A DNA stretch of 35,995 nt from an uncultured Nitrosomonadales bacterium. GTDB taxonomy: Bacteria > Pseudomonadota > Gammaproteobacteria > Burkholderiales > Gallionellaceae. Where the stretch lies: the NCBI GenBank assembly GCA_903876685.1, contig CAIRBC010000357.1, forward strand, positions 1 through 35,995. Reading direction: 5' to 3'. Under the pieces are notes generated by a model that was not told the origin of the DNA, did no database searches, and was given only the letters and a program-made list of their open reading frames with translations. Both the position numbers and the translations under genes were made by a program. Shown one piece after another: positions 1 through 12,100 of this stretch. How positions within the stretch are numbered: position 1 is the first letter of the stretch; the number at the start of each line of letters is the position of its first letter.

Positions 1-47
1 CAGACGAGTTTGACTTTCCAACTCAACCAACCTAAGAATCCTGCCAT
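1..47 (-). CDS. Possible N-terminus of next gene (partial)
   Basis: On the minus strand an ATG at 45-47 opens a frame that stays open to the window edge and would encode MAGFLGWLSWKVKLV. It lies downstream of the giant repeat gene and its terminator, on the same strand. A GGCGAG stretch about 10 nt upstream could be a ribosome binding site, though the spacing is long. Only 15 codons are visible, so no family can be named. It could be spurious. Confidence 0.25.
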   Translation of the reverse strand, partial: MAGFLGWLSWKVKLV

Positions 48-101
48 GATGACAAAACTCGCCGGTGCAAGCAACTTATTTCACTTGCTAACACAAAGTT
101 A

Positions 102-136
102 AAAGGCGACAAGACCAATTGGGTCTTGTCGCCTTT
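102..136 (-). terminator. Rho-independent terminator of the giant repeat gene
   Basis: A perfect 15-bp inverted repeat has arms at 102-116 and 122-136 (AAAGGCGACAAGACC and its complement) and a 5-nt loop. It lies 28 bp beyond the TAG stop of the giant gene. Read on the minus strand the hairpin ends in TTTT, so the U-tract is short, but the stem is long and perfect. It would insulate the 13.6-kb transcript from the next gene. Confidence 0.8.
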
Positions 137-164
137 CTACTGCAACAGTCTTACATTAAACAGT

Positions 165-3100
165 CTAGCTACTGGATCCCAAAATCACGTTAAGCGATGG
201 ATTGTGCTGCGGTATCAACGACTGCGGCTTATTGGAGATCGCAGCAATCGGTGTAGCCGACAACCCGGTTACCTGGGTCGTGGTCAATGCCACGACTGCA
301 GGCGTTCCAACAGCATTACCATTCGTGTCAAATTGCTTCAAGGCAGCGACCATTCCGCCTACATTAACCGCCAAGCCTATCGGCGTAGCTGCCCCTGGTG
401 CAGTAGCAGGACTACTCAATAGCGAACCTCCAGAACTAGCCGACAATATCGCCTGCGATTGATTGAAAGAAGCAATCGCTTGAGATAATCCACCTACCTG
501 CGCTTGTAATCCTTGAGTTGCAGGAGTCACAGACACTGCAGGAGTCGCTACCGCAGCATTAGCATTAGCATTAGCATTAGCATTAGCAGCATTTTTGTCA
601 GTAACAAACCAGATATCCGACATTGCATGTGTCTTGCCATCGCTGGTTTCGAAACTGGAGACCAGTCCTTCAATATTTCCGTTATTGGCATTGGATGCTG
701 CCTTGGCAGAAAGATCAAGCTTGGTGATTCCCAGCGTATCCAGCGTGCGCAACTCACCCGCTTGAGTGATACCATCAGAATTACCATCTACCCAAACCTT
801 CAGGTCGGCAAATCCAGCGTCTGCACTGCTAATGGCACCATCTCCATTAGTATCCATGGAAGACAGAGCTGCAAACCCATTGGCAGCCTTTTGCCCATCC
901 GGCAGTACAAACGAACTACCAAACAACTCGCTACCATCGTTGATAACACCATCCTGGTTCCGGTCAATCACCAGCAAACCATCACCTCCAGAAACCCAAC
1001 CGGTCCCCACAGTATTGCCGGTGGCGAACAGATCGAATTTGGTTCCCGCGGTTATGCTTTGCGTGTTTATGCCATTGCCATTCAAATCAAGAACCAGAGG
1101 CGTAGCTAACAGATTTAATTTCGAGAACTGCTCAACGCTGAAGCCGACTTGCAGATTGGCAGCTATTAACGCTTCTACCTGATTGGTGGTCAGTGCGGAA
1201 ACCTGATCGGTGGTCAGACCCTGATTAATTTGCACCGTCGTCAGAGAGACTATTTGCGCAGTACTCAATACTGCAATATCACGGGTCGTGAATGCAGCAA
1301 GCTGAGTTGTAGTCAGACCCAGTTGAATCTGCGCAGTAGTCAATGCCGCCGCCTGATTAGTGCTCAAGGCGACAACCTGGTCGGTAGTTAAACCCTGATT
1401 AATCTGCCATGTGGTGAGTGCACGAATCTGACTCGTCGACAGCGCGCCAATTTGATCGGTGGTCAGACCCAGATTAATCTGTGTTGTGGTCAAGGCTGCA
1501 ATCTGGCTGGTTCTGAAAGCAGCCAGGTCGCGTGTTTCCAGCGAAGCAACCTGGGTTGTAGTCAGTCCCTGTTGTACCTGAGCCGTGGTCAGTGCTGCCG
1601 CCTGTGCGGTGGTCAGCGCAATCACCTGATCGGTAGTAAATCCCAGATTAATCTGCGTAGTGCCTAACGCAATCACTTGAGCTGTTGTCAACGCGGCCAG
1701 ATCATTGGTTACCAAAGCGGCAATCTGTGCTGTCGTCAATCCCTGCTGTATCTGCGCGGTGGTCAATGCCACAGCCTGATCTGTATTCAGGGCGACAATC
1801 TGATCCGTCGTAAGCCCTAGCATTACCTGTGTGGTAGTTAGCGCACGTACCTGATCCGTAGTCATGGCAACAATATGGGCGGTGCTAAGCCCCTGATTAA
1901 CCTGCGCCGTGGTCAAAGCGGCTATCTGACTGGTTTTCATGGCAGCCAAATCGCGTGTTACCAGCGCGGCAACCTGGGTCGTAGTCAGACCTTGTTGTAC
2001 CTGAGCCGTAGTCAGAGCGCGAACCTGATCCGTAGTCATCACGACAACTTGGTCGGTAGTCAGTCCCAATTCAATCTGGTTTGTGGTCAGTGCAACTATT
2101 TGCGCCGTATTCAAGGCAACAACATCACGGGTAACCAGAGCATTGATCTGCGCGGTAGTCAGTCCAAGTTGTATCTGCGCCGTGGTCAAGGCTGCCGCCT
2201 GATCAGTGCTCAACGCAACAATCTGATCAGTGGTCAGACCCAGTTGCACCTGTGTCGTGGTCAATGCACGTATCTGATTCGTCGTTAACGCAGCAACCTG
2301 TGCTGTGGTCAGACCCTGATTAATCTGAGCAGTAGTCAGCACCGCAATCCGATCAACCTTGAAGGCGACCAGATCGCGAGTTTCCAGTGCGGCAACCTGC
2401 GCAGTATTCAGACCCAGTTGCACCTGCGCCGTAGTCAACACTGCTGCCTGACTGGTGGTCAGCGCAACGATCTGATCGGTGGTAAGACCCTGATTAATCT
2501 GAGCTGTAGTCAACACTGTCACCTGCGTTGTATTCAAGACAGCCAGATCAGCTGTTTCAAGTACGGCAAGTTGGGTGGTAGTCAGCCCCAGTTGTAATTG
2601 CGCCGTGGTTAAGGCATACACCTGATCAGTGGTCAGTGCAACAACCTGATCAGTCGTCAAGCCGAGCTGAACTTGCGCCGTAGTGAGTGCACGAATCTGG
2701 CTCGAGTTCAATGCCTGCAGATCACGGGTACTGAGTGCGGCAAGCTGAGCCGTGCCAAGGCTCTGTAACTGAGCCGTGGTTAATGCAGCCGTCTGATCCG
2801 TGCTCAACGCAACGATCTGGTCAGTGGTCAGACCCTGTTGCACCTGAGCCGTGGTCAATGCACGCATCTGATTCGTACTCAGCACCGCAACCTGAGCTGT
2901 GGTTAGACCCAGATTAATCTGCGCCGTAGTCAGCACGGCAATCTGGCTGGTCTTGAAGGCGGCCAGATCACGTGTTGTCAGTGCAGCAACCTGAGTTGTA
3001 GTCAACCCCAACTGTACCTGTGCTGTGGTCAGCGCATTAGCTTGTGCGGTAGTCAAGGAGACAATCTGATCAGTAGTCAGTCCCAGATTGATCTGTGCGG

Positions 3101-6100
3101 TAGTCAACGCAGCCACCTGACTGGTGCTCAGTTCGACCAAATCGCTGGTTAACAGAACCGCAATGTTGGCTGTGGTCAGTGCCTGCACCTGCGTCGTGCT
3201 GAGCGCTGCGGCCTGATCAGTGGTCAATGCTACTATTTGATCTGTAGTAAGACCCTGCTGCACCTGAGCCGTAGTCAACGCACGAACCTGGTTCGTACTC
3301 AACGCAGCAACCTGTGCCGTAGTCAGACCCAGGTTAATCTGCGCCGTGGTCAATGCCGCAACCTGATTGGTTCTGAAGGCCGCCAGATCTCGTGTTTCCA
3401 GAGCCGCAACCTGAGTCGTTGTAAGACCCTGCTGTACCTGCGCTGTGGTCAGCGCGTTAGCCTGCGCAGTGGTCAAGGCAATTATCTGATCGGTGGTCAA
3501 ACCTTGGTTAATCTGCGCCGTAGTCAATACAGACAGCTGAGCAGTACTCCAGGCAGCCAAATCTCTGGTTAAAAGCACGGCTAGCTGAGCCGTCGTCAGA
3601 CCTAATTGCACCTGTGCTGTAGTCAGCGCCGCAGCCTGATCCGTCGTCAAGGCAACAACCTGATCCGTGGTCAGACCCTGCTGAACCTGCGCAGTAGTAA
3701 GTGCACGAACCTGGTTCGAGGTCAAGGCCACTATCTGGGCGGTACTCAGACCCAAATTAATTTGTGCCGTGGTCAAGGCCGCAATCTGGCTGGTCTTGAA
3801 GGCCGCAAGATCGCGTGTTTCAAGTGCTGCCACCTGAATGGTGGTCAACCCCTGCTGCACTTGCGCCGTGGTCAGCGCGTTCGCCTGCGCCGTGGTCAAG
3901 GCGACGATCTGATCGGTAGTCAATCCCTGATTAACCTGAGCCGTAGTCAACACAACCAGTTGATTAGTGCCTAGAGCCGCTATGTCGCGAGTTTGTAACA
4001 CGGCAAGCTGCGCCGTAGTCAGACCTAGTTGCACCTGTGCCGTAGTCAGCGCCACTGTCTGATCCGTACTCAGAACGGCAACCTGATCGGTGGTCAGACC
4101 CTGCTGCACCTGTGCTGTGGTCAGCGCACGAACCTGATCCGTGGTCATGGCACGGATATGGTCAGTGGTCAAACCAAAGTTGATCTGCGCCGTAGTCAAG
4201 GCGGAAATCTGACTGGCCCCGATGGCTGCAAGATCGCGTGTTTCGAGTGCTGCCACCTGCGTCGTGTTCAATCCCAGCGAAATTTGCGCCGTAGTCAGTG
4301 CCCTAGCCTGATCGGTTGTGAAAGCAACGATATGGTCAGTCGTCAGACCTAGATTAATCTGTGCTGTCGTCAGAGCAACGACTTGCGCCGTACTCATTGC
4401 AGCCAGTTCACGTGTTCCAAGTGCGGCTAGTTGTAAACTGTTCAGACCCTGCTGAATCTGAGCCGTACCTAACGCAAATGTCTGAGCCGTACTCAGTGCC
4501 GCAATCTGCTCAGTCGTCAAGCCGAGATTAACCTGTGTCGTGCTCAAGCTTGCAACCTGTGCCGTACTCATGACTGCCAGATCACCTGTCTCGATTGCTG
4601 AAACCTGTGCAGAGGTCAGAGCACGCACCTGAAGCGTCGTCAGCGAAACCACCTGATCAGAAGTCAAGGCAACAATATGGTCTGTGGTCAATCCTTGGTT
4701 AATCTGTGTTGTGGTCAGAGCACGAATCTGATTGGTGTTCAATGCAACAACCTGAGCAGTAGTCAAGGCGAGATTAATCTGCGCAGTCGTAAGCACAGCA
4801 ATCTGACTGGTCTTGAATGCTGCCAAATCACGTGTTTCAAGTGCTGCTACCTGCGTCGTTGTCAGACCGAGCTGCACCTGTACGGTAGTCAGCGCATTTG
4901 CCTGAGACGTAGTCAGTGCGACAATCTGGTCGGTAGTCAACCCAAGGTTAACCTGCATGGTGGTCAGTGCAGATACCTGGCCGGTACTCATGACTGCAAA
5001 ATCGCCAGTCTCTAGCGCGGCTACCTGATTGGTCGTCAAACCTTGTAGTTGCAACGTAGTCAATGCATACACTTGATCAGAACTCAAGGCAACGATCTGA
5101 TCTGTAGTCAGACCTTGTTGAACCTGCGCAGTGGTCAGTGCGCGTACCTGATTGGTTCCCAACGCAACAACCTGATCGGTAGTCATGCCCAAATTAATCT
5201 GCGCCGTGGTCAGCGCTGTAATCTGGTTAGTCTTAAGTGCCGCCAAATCGCGGGTCTCCAAAGCGGCAATCTGTGTCGTACTCAACGCCATCACCTGTGC
5301 TGTGGTCAACACGTTCGCCTGAGTCGTGGTCAGAGCAATGATCTGGTCAGTGGTTAACCCCTGGTTAATCTGCGCCGTGGTCAACGCGACGATTTGAGCC
5401 GTCGTCAGCGCTGCCAAATCGCGTGTTACCAGTGCAGCAACCTGAGCTGTAGTCAACCCTTGCTGAACCTGTGCTGCCGTCAAGGAAGCCGCCTGAGCCG
5501 TCGTCAGTGCAGCGACCTGGTCGGTGGTCAGCCCCTGATTGATCTGCGCCGTGGTCAGTGCGCGAATCTGATCCGTGCCAAGCGCTACAATATGTTCAGT
5601 GCTAAGACCCAGGTTAATCTGCGCCGTAGTCAGCACTGCAATCTGGCTGGTCTTGAACGTGGCCAGATCACGTGTCTCCAGTGCTGAAACCTGAGTCGTA
5701 GTCAACCCCTGCTGTACTTGCGCAGTAGTCAAAGCGTTAGCCTGCGCTGTCGTCAACGCAACTATCTGATCTGTAGTCAACGCCAGATTAATCTGTGTAG
5801 TAGTTAACGCAGACACCTGAGCTGTGCTCATAGCAGCCAGATCACTGGTTTGCAAGGCTTCCAGCTGAGATGTAGTCAGACCCTGCTGTACCTGCGCAGT
5901 AGTCAGTGCAGCTGCCTGATCACTGGTCAGTACGAAAATCTGGTCAGTGGTCAGACCCAGATTAACCTGCGTCGTCGTCAAGGCGCGGATCTGCGTCGTG
6001 TTCAACGCAGCTATATGGTCTGTAGTCAGACCCTGGTTAATCTGCGCCGTAGTCAACGCAGCAATCTGGTTGGTCTTGAACGATGCCAGATCACGCGTTT

Positions 6101-9100
6101 CCATTGCGTTAACCTGTGCGGTTGTCAAACCCAACTGAATCTGCGCCGTAGTCAGCGCGCTGGCCTGTGCTGTGGTTATTGCAACAATCTGATCCGTGGT
6201 CAGTCCGCGATTAACCTGAGCCGTTGTCAACACAATCACTTGCGCGGTCGTCAGCGCTGCCACATCGGCGGTTACCATCGCGGCCAATTGGTCAGTGGTA
6301 AGACCCAGTTGCACTTGAGCCGTGGTCAGCGCGCTTGCCTGTGCCGTACTCAACGCAACGATCTGTTCGGTGGTAAGTCCCAGCTGCACCTGCGCAGTGG
6401 TGAGAGCACGGATCTGATCAGTACTCAGCGCTGCAATATGGTCAGTCCTGAGCCCAAGGTTTATTTGTGCCGTAGATAGAGCAGCAATCTGGCTGACCTT
6501 GAAGGCGGCCAAATCGCGCGTTTCGAGCGCTGCTACCTGAGTCGTGGTCAAACCCTGCCTGATTTGTGCGGTAGTCAGCGCATTCGCCTGCGCGGTAGTC
6601 AGCGAGACAATCTGATCGGTGGTCATACCCAGATTAATCTGCGCCGTAGTCAGTGCGGCGATCTGCATGGTGCTCAGCGCAGCCAGATCAGCCGTAACCA
6701 AGGCCGCAATCTGAGAAGATGTAAGCACTTGCAACTGAGCGGTGCTCAACGCGGCAGCCTGATCTGTAGTCAATGCAACGATCTGATCGGTGGTGAGTCC
6801 AAGATTAACCTGCGCCGTGGTCAATGCGACCATTTGTGATGTTGTCAGCCCAGCCAGATTTCTTGTTTCCAATGCGGTAATTTGAGAGGAAGTCAAACCC
6901 AGTTGGACTTGTGTCACCGTCAGCGCAGCAACTTGATCCGTGGTCAGCGCAACAATCTGACCGGTGGTAAAACCCAACTGTAATTGTGCAGTGGTGAATG
7001 CTCGCACCTGATTAGTATTCAGTGCGCCAATCTGGTCAGTGGTGAGACCCTGGTTGATTTGAGCCGTAGTCAGCACGGCAATTTGACTGGTCTTGAAAGC
7101 AGCCAGATCGCGTGTTTCCAGCGCCGCAACCTGGGTGGTAGTCAATCCCTGCTGCACTTGTGCCGTGGTCAGTGCATTTGCCTGTGCCGTAGTAAGCGCA
7201 ACGATCTGGTCAGTGGTGAGGCCAAGATTAACCTGCGCGGTGGTCAATGCGACCACTTGTGCAGTTGTCAGCGCAGCCACATCTCGTGTTTCCAGTGCGG
7301 AAATCTGCGAGGAAGTCAAACCCAGCTGTACCTGCGTCACCGTCAGCGCAGCAACTTGATCCGTGGTCAGCGCAACAATCTGGTCGGTGGTAAAACCCAA
7401 CTGTATCTGCAAGGTAGTGAAGCCACGAATCTGATTCGAAGTCAAGACACCGACCTGATCTGTGGTCAGCCCCTGCCTTATCTGTGTCGTGGTTAACATC
7501 GCAATCTGGTTGGTCTTGAGAGCGACCAGATCACGCGTGGTAATTGCGGCGATCTGGGTGGTAGTCAAGCCTTGTTGAACTTGTGCCGTGGTTAATGAAC
7601 TCGCCTGTGCCGTAGTCAAGGCGACAATCTGATCCGTAGTCAGACCCTGATTAACTTGAGCAGTGGTCAATGCGACGATTTGAGCAGTAGTCATTACGGC
7701 CAGATCACCTGTTTCCAGCGCCGCAACCTGCGCAGTGCCCAGTCCCAATTGAATCTGCGTAAGGGTCAATGCAGCAACTTGATCACTGCCTAAGGCCACG
7801 ATCTGATCGGTGCTCAACGCATACACCTGAGTGCTCGTCAATGCACGAATTTGTGACGTAGACAGCGCAGCAACCTGGTCGGTCGTCAATCCCTGATTTA
7901 TCTGTGCTGTCGTCAAAACGGCAATCTGACTGGTCTTGAAGGCGACCAGATCACGAGTTTCAAGAGCAGCAACCTGGGTTGTGGTTAACCCCAATTGTAT
8001 TTGAGCGGTGGTCAACACATTTGCCTGCGTCGTGGTCAGCGCAACGATCTGGTCGGTGGTCAATCCCTGGTTTACCTGCGCCGTAGTCAGTGAAACCAAC
8101 TGTTGCGTAGTCAGAGCGACAAAATCACGTGTTTCAAGCGACTCAACCTGAGCCGTAGTCAATCCTTGCTGAATCTGCGCTGTAGTCAGGGCGGCTACCT
8201 GGTTACTGCTCAGTGCAACGATCTGATCAGTGGTCAACCCAAGTTGAACCTGTGCTGTGGTCAACGCACGCACCTGATCGGTAGTCAACGCAACGATTTG
8301 ATCCGTCGTCAATCCCAGTTTTACCTGTGCTGTGGTCAGCGCCGCAACCTGAGTTACCTTGAACGCCGCGAGATCACGCGTTTCCAGAGCTGCGACCTGA
8401 ATCGTGGTCAAGCCCTGCTGTACCTGCGCCGTAGTGAAGGTACTCGCCTGCGTCGTGGTCAACGCAATAATCTGGTCGGTAGTCATTCCGAGATTAATCT
8501 GCGCGGTAGTCAGTGCAGCAATCTGTGCCGTACTCAATGCAGCCAAATCCTGCGTTACTAATACAGCAACCTGAGCGGAATTCAGTGCCTGCACCTGCGC
8601 TGGGCTCATTGCATAGACCTGATCTGAACTCAGGACAATCACTTGATCCGTGGTCAAGCCCACTTGAACTTGGGAAGTAGTCAACGCACGAATTTGTGCG
8701 GTGCCCAACGCGGCCAGATCACGCGTCAACAGCGCGGCAACGTGTGTCGTCGTCATGGCCTGTATCTGCATCGTGGTCAGTGCTACCGCCTGATCCGTAC
8801 TCAACACTGCAACCTGGTCAGTGGTGAAACCCTGTTGCACCTGAGCCGTGGTAAAGGCACGAATCTGAGACGTATTCAACACAGACATCTGATCAGTGGT
8901 CATACCCAGGTTAATCTGAGCCGTGGTTAGCACTGCAATCTGACTGGTCTTGAAAGCCGCCAGATCGCGGGTTTCCATCGCAGCTACCTGAGTCGTAGTT
9001 AATCCCAGTTGCACCTGAGCTGTAGTCAGCGCATTCGCGTGCGCCGTAGTCAATGCGACGATCTGATCTGTAGTCAATCCCAACCTGACCTGACCTGTCG

Positions 9101-12100
9101 TCAGCGCAGACACTTGTGTGGTACTCATGGCGGCAAAATCAAGTGTTTCAAGCGCCGCAATCTGCGCCGTACCCAGGCTTTGAACCTGAGTCGAGGTTAA
9201 CGCAACCACCTGATCCGAACTCAGAGCAACAATCTGGTCTGTAGTTAGTCCCTGCTGCACCTGCGCTGTAGTCAACGCGCGGAGTTGAGTCGAGCTCAAA
9301 GCGCCAATCTGATCAGTAGTGAGTCCCAGATTAATTTGCGCGGTAGTCAACACGTTTATCTGGCTGGTCTTTAACGCAGCCAGATCACGCGTTTCAAGTG
9401 CGGAAACCTGACTTGAAGTCAATCCCTGCTGTATCTGAGCGGTAGTCAGCGCACTCGCCTGTGTCGTTGTCAACGCAACAATCTGATCAGTGGTAAGTCC
9501 CAGATTAATCTGTGTAGTCGTCAACGCCATTATCTGAGACGTCGTTAATGCGGCCAAATCGCGAGTTACCAGCACAGCAATCTGTGCCGAAGTTAACCCC
9601 TGCTGTATCTGTGCCGTAGTCAGCGCGACCGCCTGATCTGAACTCAAGGCGACAATCTGATCAGTCGTCAGACCGAGTTGCACCTGTGAGGTGGTGAGCG
9701 CACGGATCTGTGCAGTTCCCATCCCGGCAATCTGATCAGTCGTCAGACCCTGATTGATTTGCGCCGTAGTCAGCGCGGCTATCTGCGAAGTCTTGAAGGC
9801 AGCCAGATCACGTGTTTCAAGCGCGGCAACCTGTGTAGTCGTCAACCCCTGCTGCACTTGAGCTGTCGTCAACGCACTGACCTGATTCGTAGTCAGCGCA
9901 ATGATCTGGTCTGTGGTCAACCCCTGATTAACCTGCGCCGTGGTCAGCGAACTGATTTGAGATGTCGTCAAGGCGGACAGATTCAGCGTTTCAAGCGCAG
10001 CAACCTGTGTCGTTGAAAGTCCTTGCTGAATCTGCGACGTAGTCAGCGCGACAAGCTGATCCGAGCTAAGCGCAACGATTTGATCGGTGGTCAGCGCATT
10101 CACCTGAGCCGTCGTCAGTGCACGAATTTCCGAGGTGGTCAACGCGGCAATCTGCTCGGTGCTCAACCCCTGATTAATCTGCGCCGTAGACAAGGCAACA
10201 ATCTGATTAGTCCGCATTGCGGCCAAATCACGGGTTGACAGTGCTGCAATTTGAGACGTGGTTAAACCCAGTTGTATCTGTGCCGTGGTTAGAACACTAG
10301 CCTGAAGCGTGGTTAGTGCGGCTACCTGATCCGTAGTCAGCCCCTGATTGATTTGCGCAGTGGTCAGCACGATCACTTGTCCGGTATTCATCGCAGCAAG
10401 ATCACGTGTTTCGATCGCAGCAATCTGTGCGGTAGTCAAGCCCAACTGCACTTGCGCCGTAGTCAGCGAGTTCACCTGAGCCGTGGTCAGCGCGACAATC
10501 TGGTCGGTGGTCAGACCCAACTGAACCTGCGCCGTAGTCAGTGCACGCACCTGATCTGTCGTCATCGCAACGATTTGACTGGTGCTAAGACCCTGGTTGA
10601 TCTGCGCCGTAGTCAGCACAGCAATCTGGTTGACCTTGAAGGCAGCCAGATCACGAGTTTCCAGTGCGGCAACCTGAGTCGTGGTAAGACCCTGCTGCAC
10701 CTGGGCTGTAGTCAGCGCTGCAGCCTGTGTGGTAGTCAAGGCAATCACCTGATCGGTGGTGAAGCCCAGATTAACTTGCGCCGTAGTAAATGCTGCCACC
10801 TGAGCCGTGCTCATGACGGACAGATCACCCGTTACCAGCACTGCGACCTGTGCCGTGGTCATACCCTGTATCTGCGCAGTAGTCAGCGCGGCTGCCTGAT
10901 CCGAAGTTAAAGCAACGATCTGGTCAGAGGTCAAACCCAGTTGCACTTGCGCGGTAGACAATGCACGTATCTGCGCTGTACCCAGTGCAGCCAGATCGCG
11001 AGTGTTTAACGCGGCGAGCTGTACAGAGTTCAAGCTCTGCACCTGTGCCGTGGTCAGCGCTGCTGCCTGATCCGTACTCAACGCAACAATCTGGTCGGTC
11101 GTCAGACCGTTCAATACCTGATTAGTGGTTAATGCACGGATTTGAGAGGTATTCAAAGCGGCGATCTGGGCAGTAGTCATGCCTAGATTAATTTGCTCAG
11201 TGGTCAATACGGCAATCTGACTGGTCTTGAAAGCGGCCAGATCTCGCGTTTCCATTGCAGCAATCTGTGTTGTGGTCAAACCCAGTTGAACTTGAGCAGT
11301 GGTCAGCGCATTTGCCTGCGCCGTAGTCAGTGCGACAACCTGATCAGTAGTAAAGCCCTGATTAATCTGTGCTGTGGTCAGCGCAGCAATTTGCGATGTA
11401 CTCATCGAGGCCAAATCAAGCGTTTCCAGCGCCTGAACTTGCGCAGTGGTCATAACCTGCAATTGCGCGTTAGTCAGTGCAATCGACTGATCAGAGCTAA
11501 GTGCCACGATTTGATCGGTAGTCATACCAAGCCGCACTTGCGCCGTGGTCAAGGCACGAACCTGGTTGGTGCTCATTGCCACCACCTGATCGGTGGTCAA
11601 CCCTCTGTTGATCTGCGCGGTAGTCAGGGCTGCAATCTGACTGGTCTTGAAAGCGGCAAAATCACGCGTTTCCATCGCGGCCAACTGATCTGTAGTCAGA
11701 CCGAGCTGCACCTGAGCCGTGGTCAGCGCTGCAGACTGATCGGTAGTCAACGCAACGATCTGAGCGGTCGTCAAAACCTGATTAATCTGAGCTGTGGTCA
11801 ACGCGTTCACTTGCGCGGTAGTCATCGCAGCTAAATTGCGTGTTTCAAGCGCAACAACCTGGGTGGTGGTCAAAGCCTGCACCTGTGCGGTAGTCAAGGC
11901 CACTGCCTGATTGGTACTTAATGCAACAATGTGATCAGTGGTCAAACCCTGCTGCACTTGGGCTGTGGTAAGGACTCGCACTTGCGAGGTATTCAGTGCT
12001 GCGACCTGATCGGTGGTTAAACCCAGATTAATCTGTGCAGTGGTCAACGCAATCAACTGGCTGGTTTTGAAGGCAGCAAAATCGAGGGTACTCATCGCAG

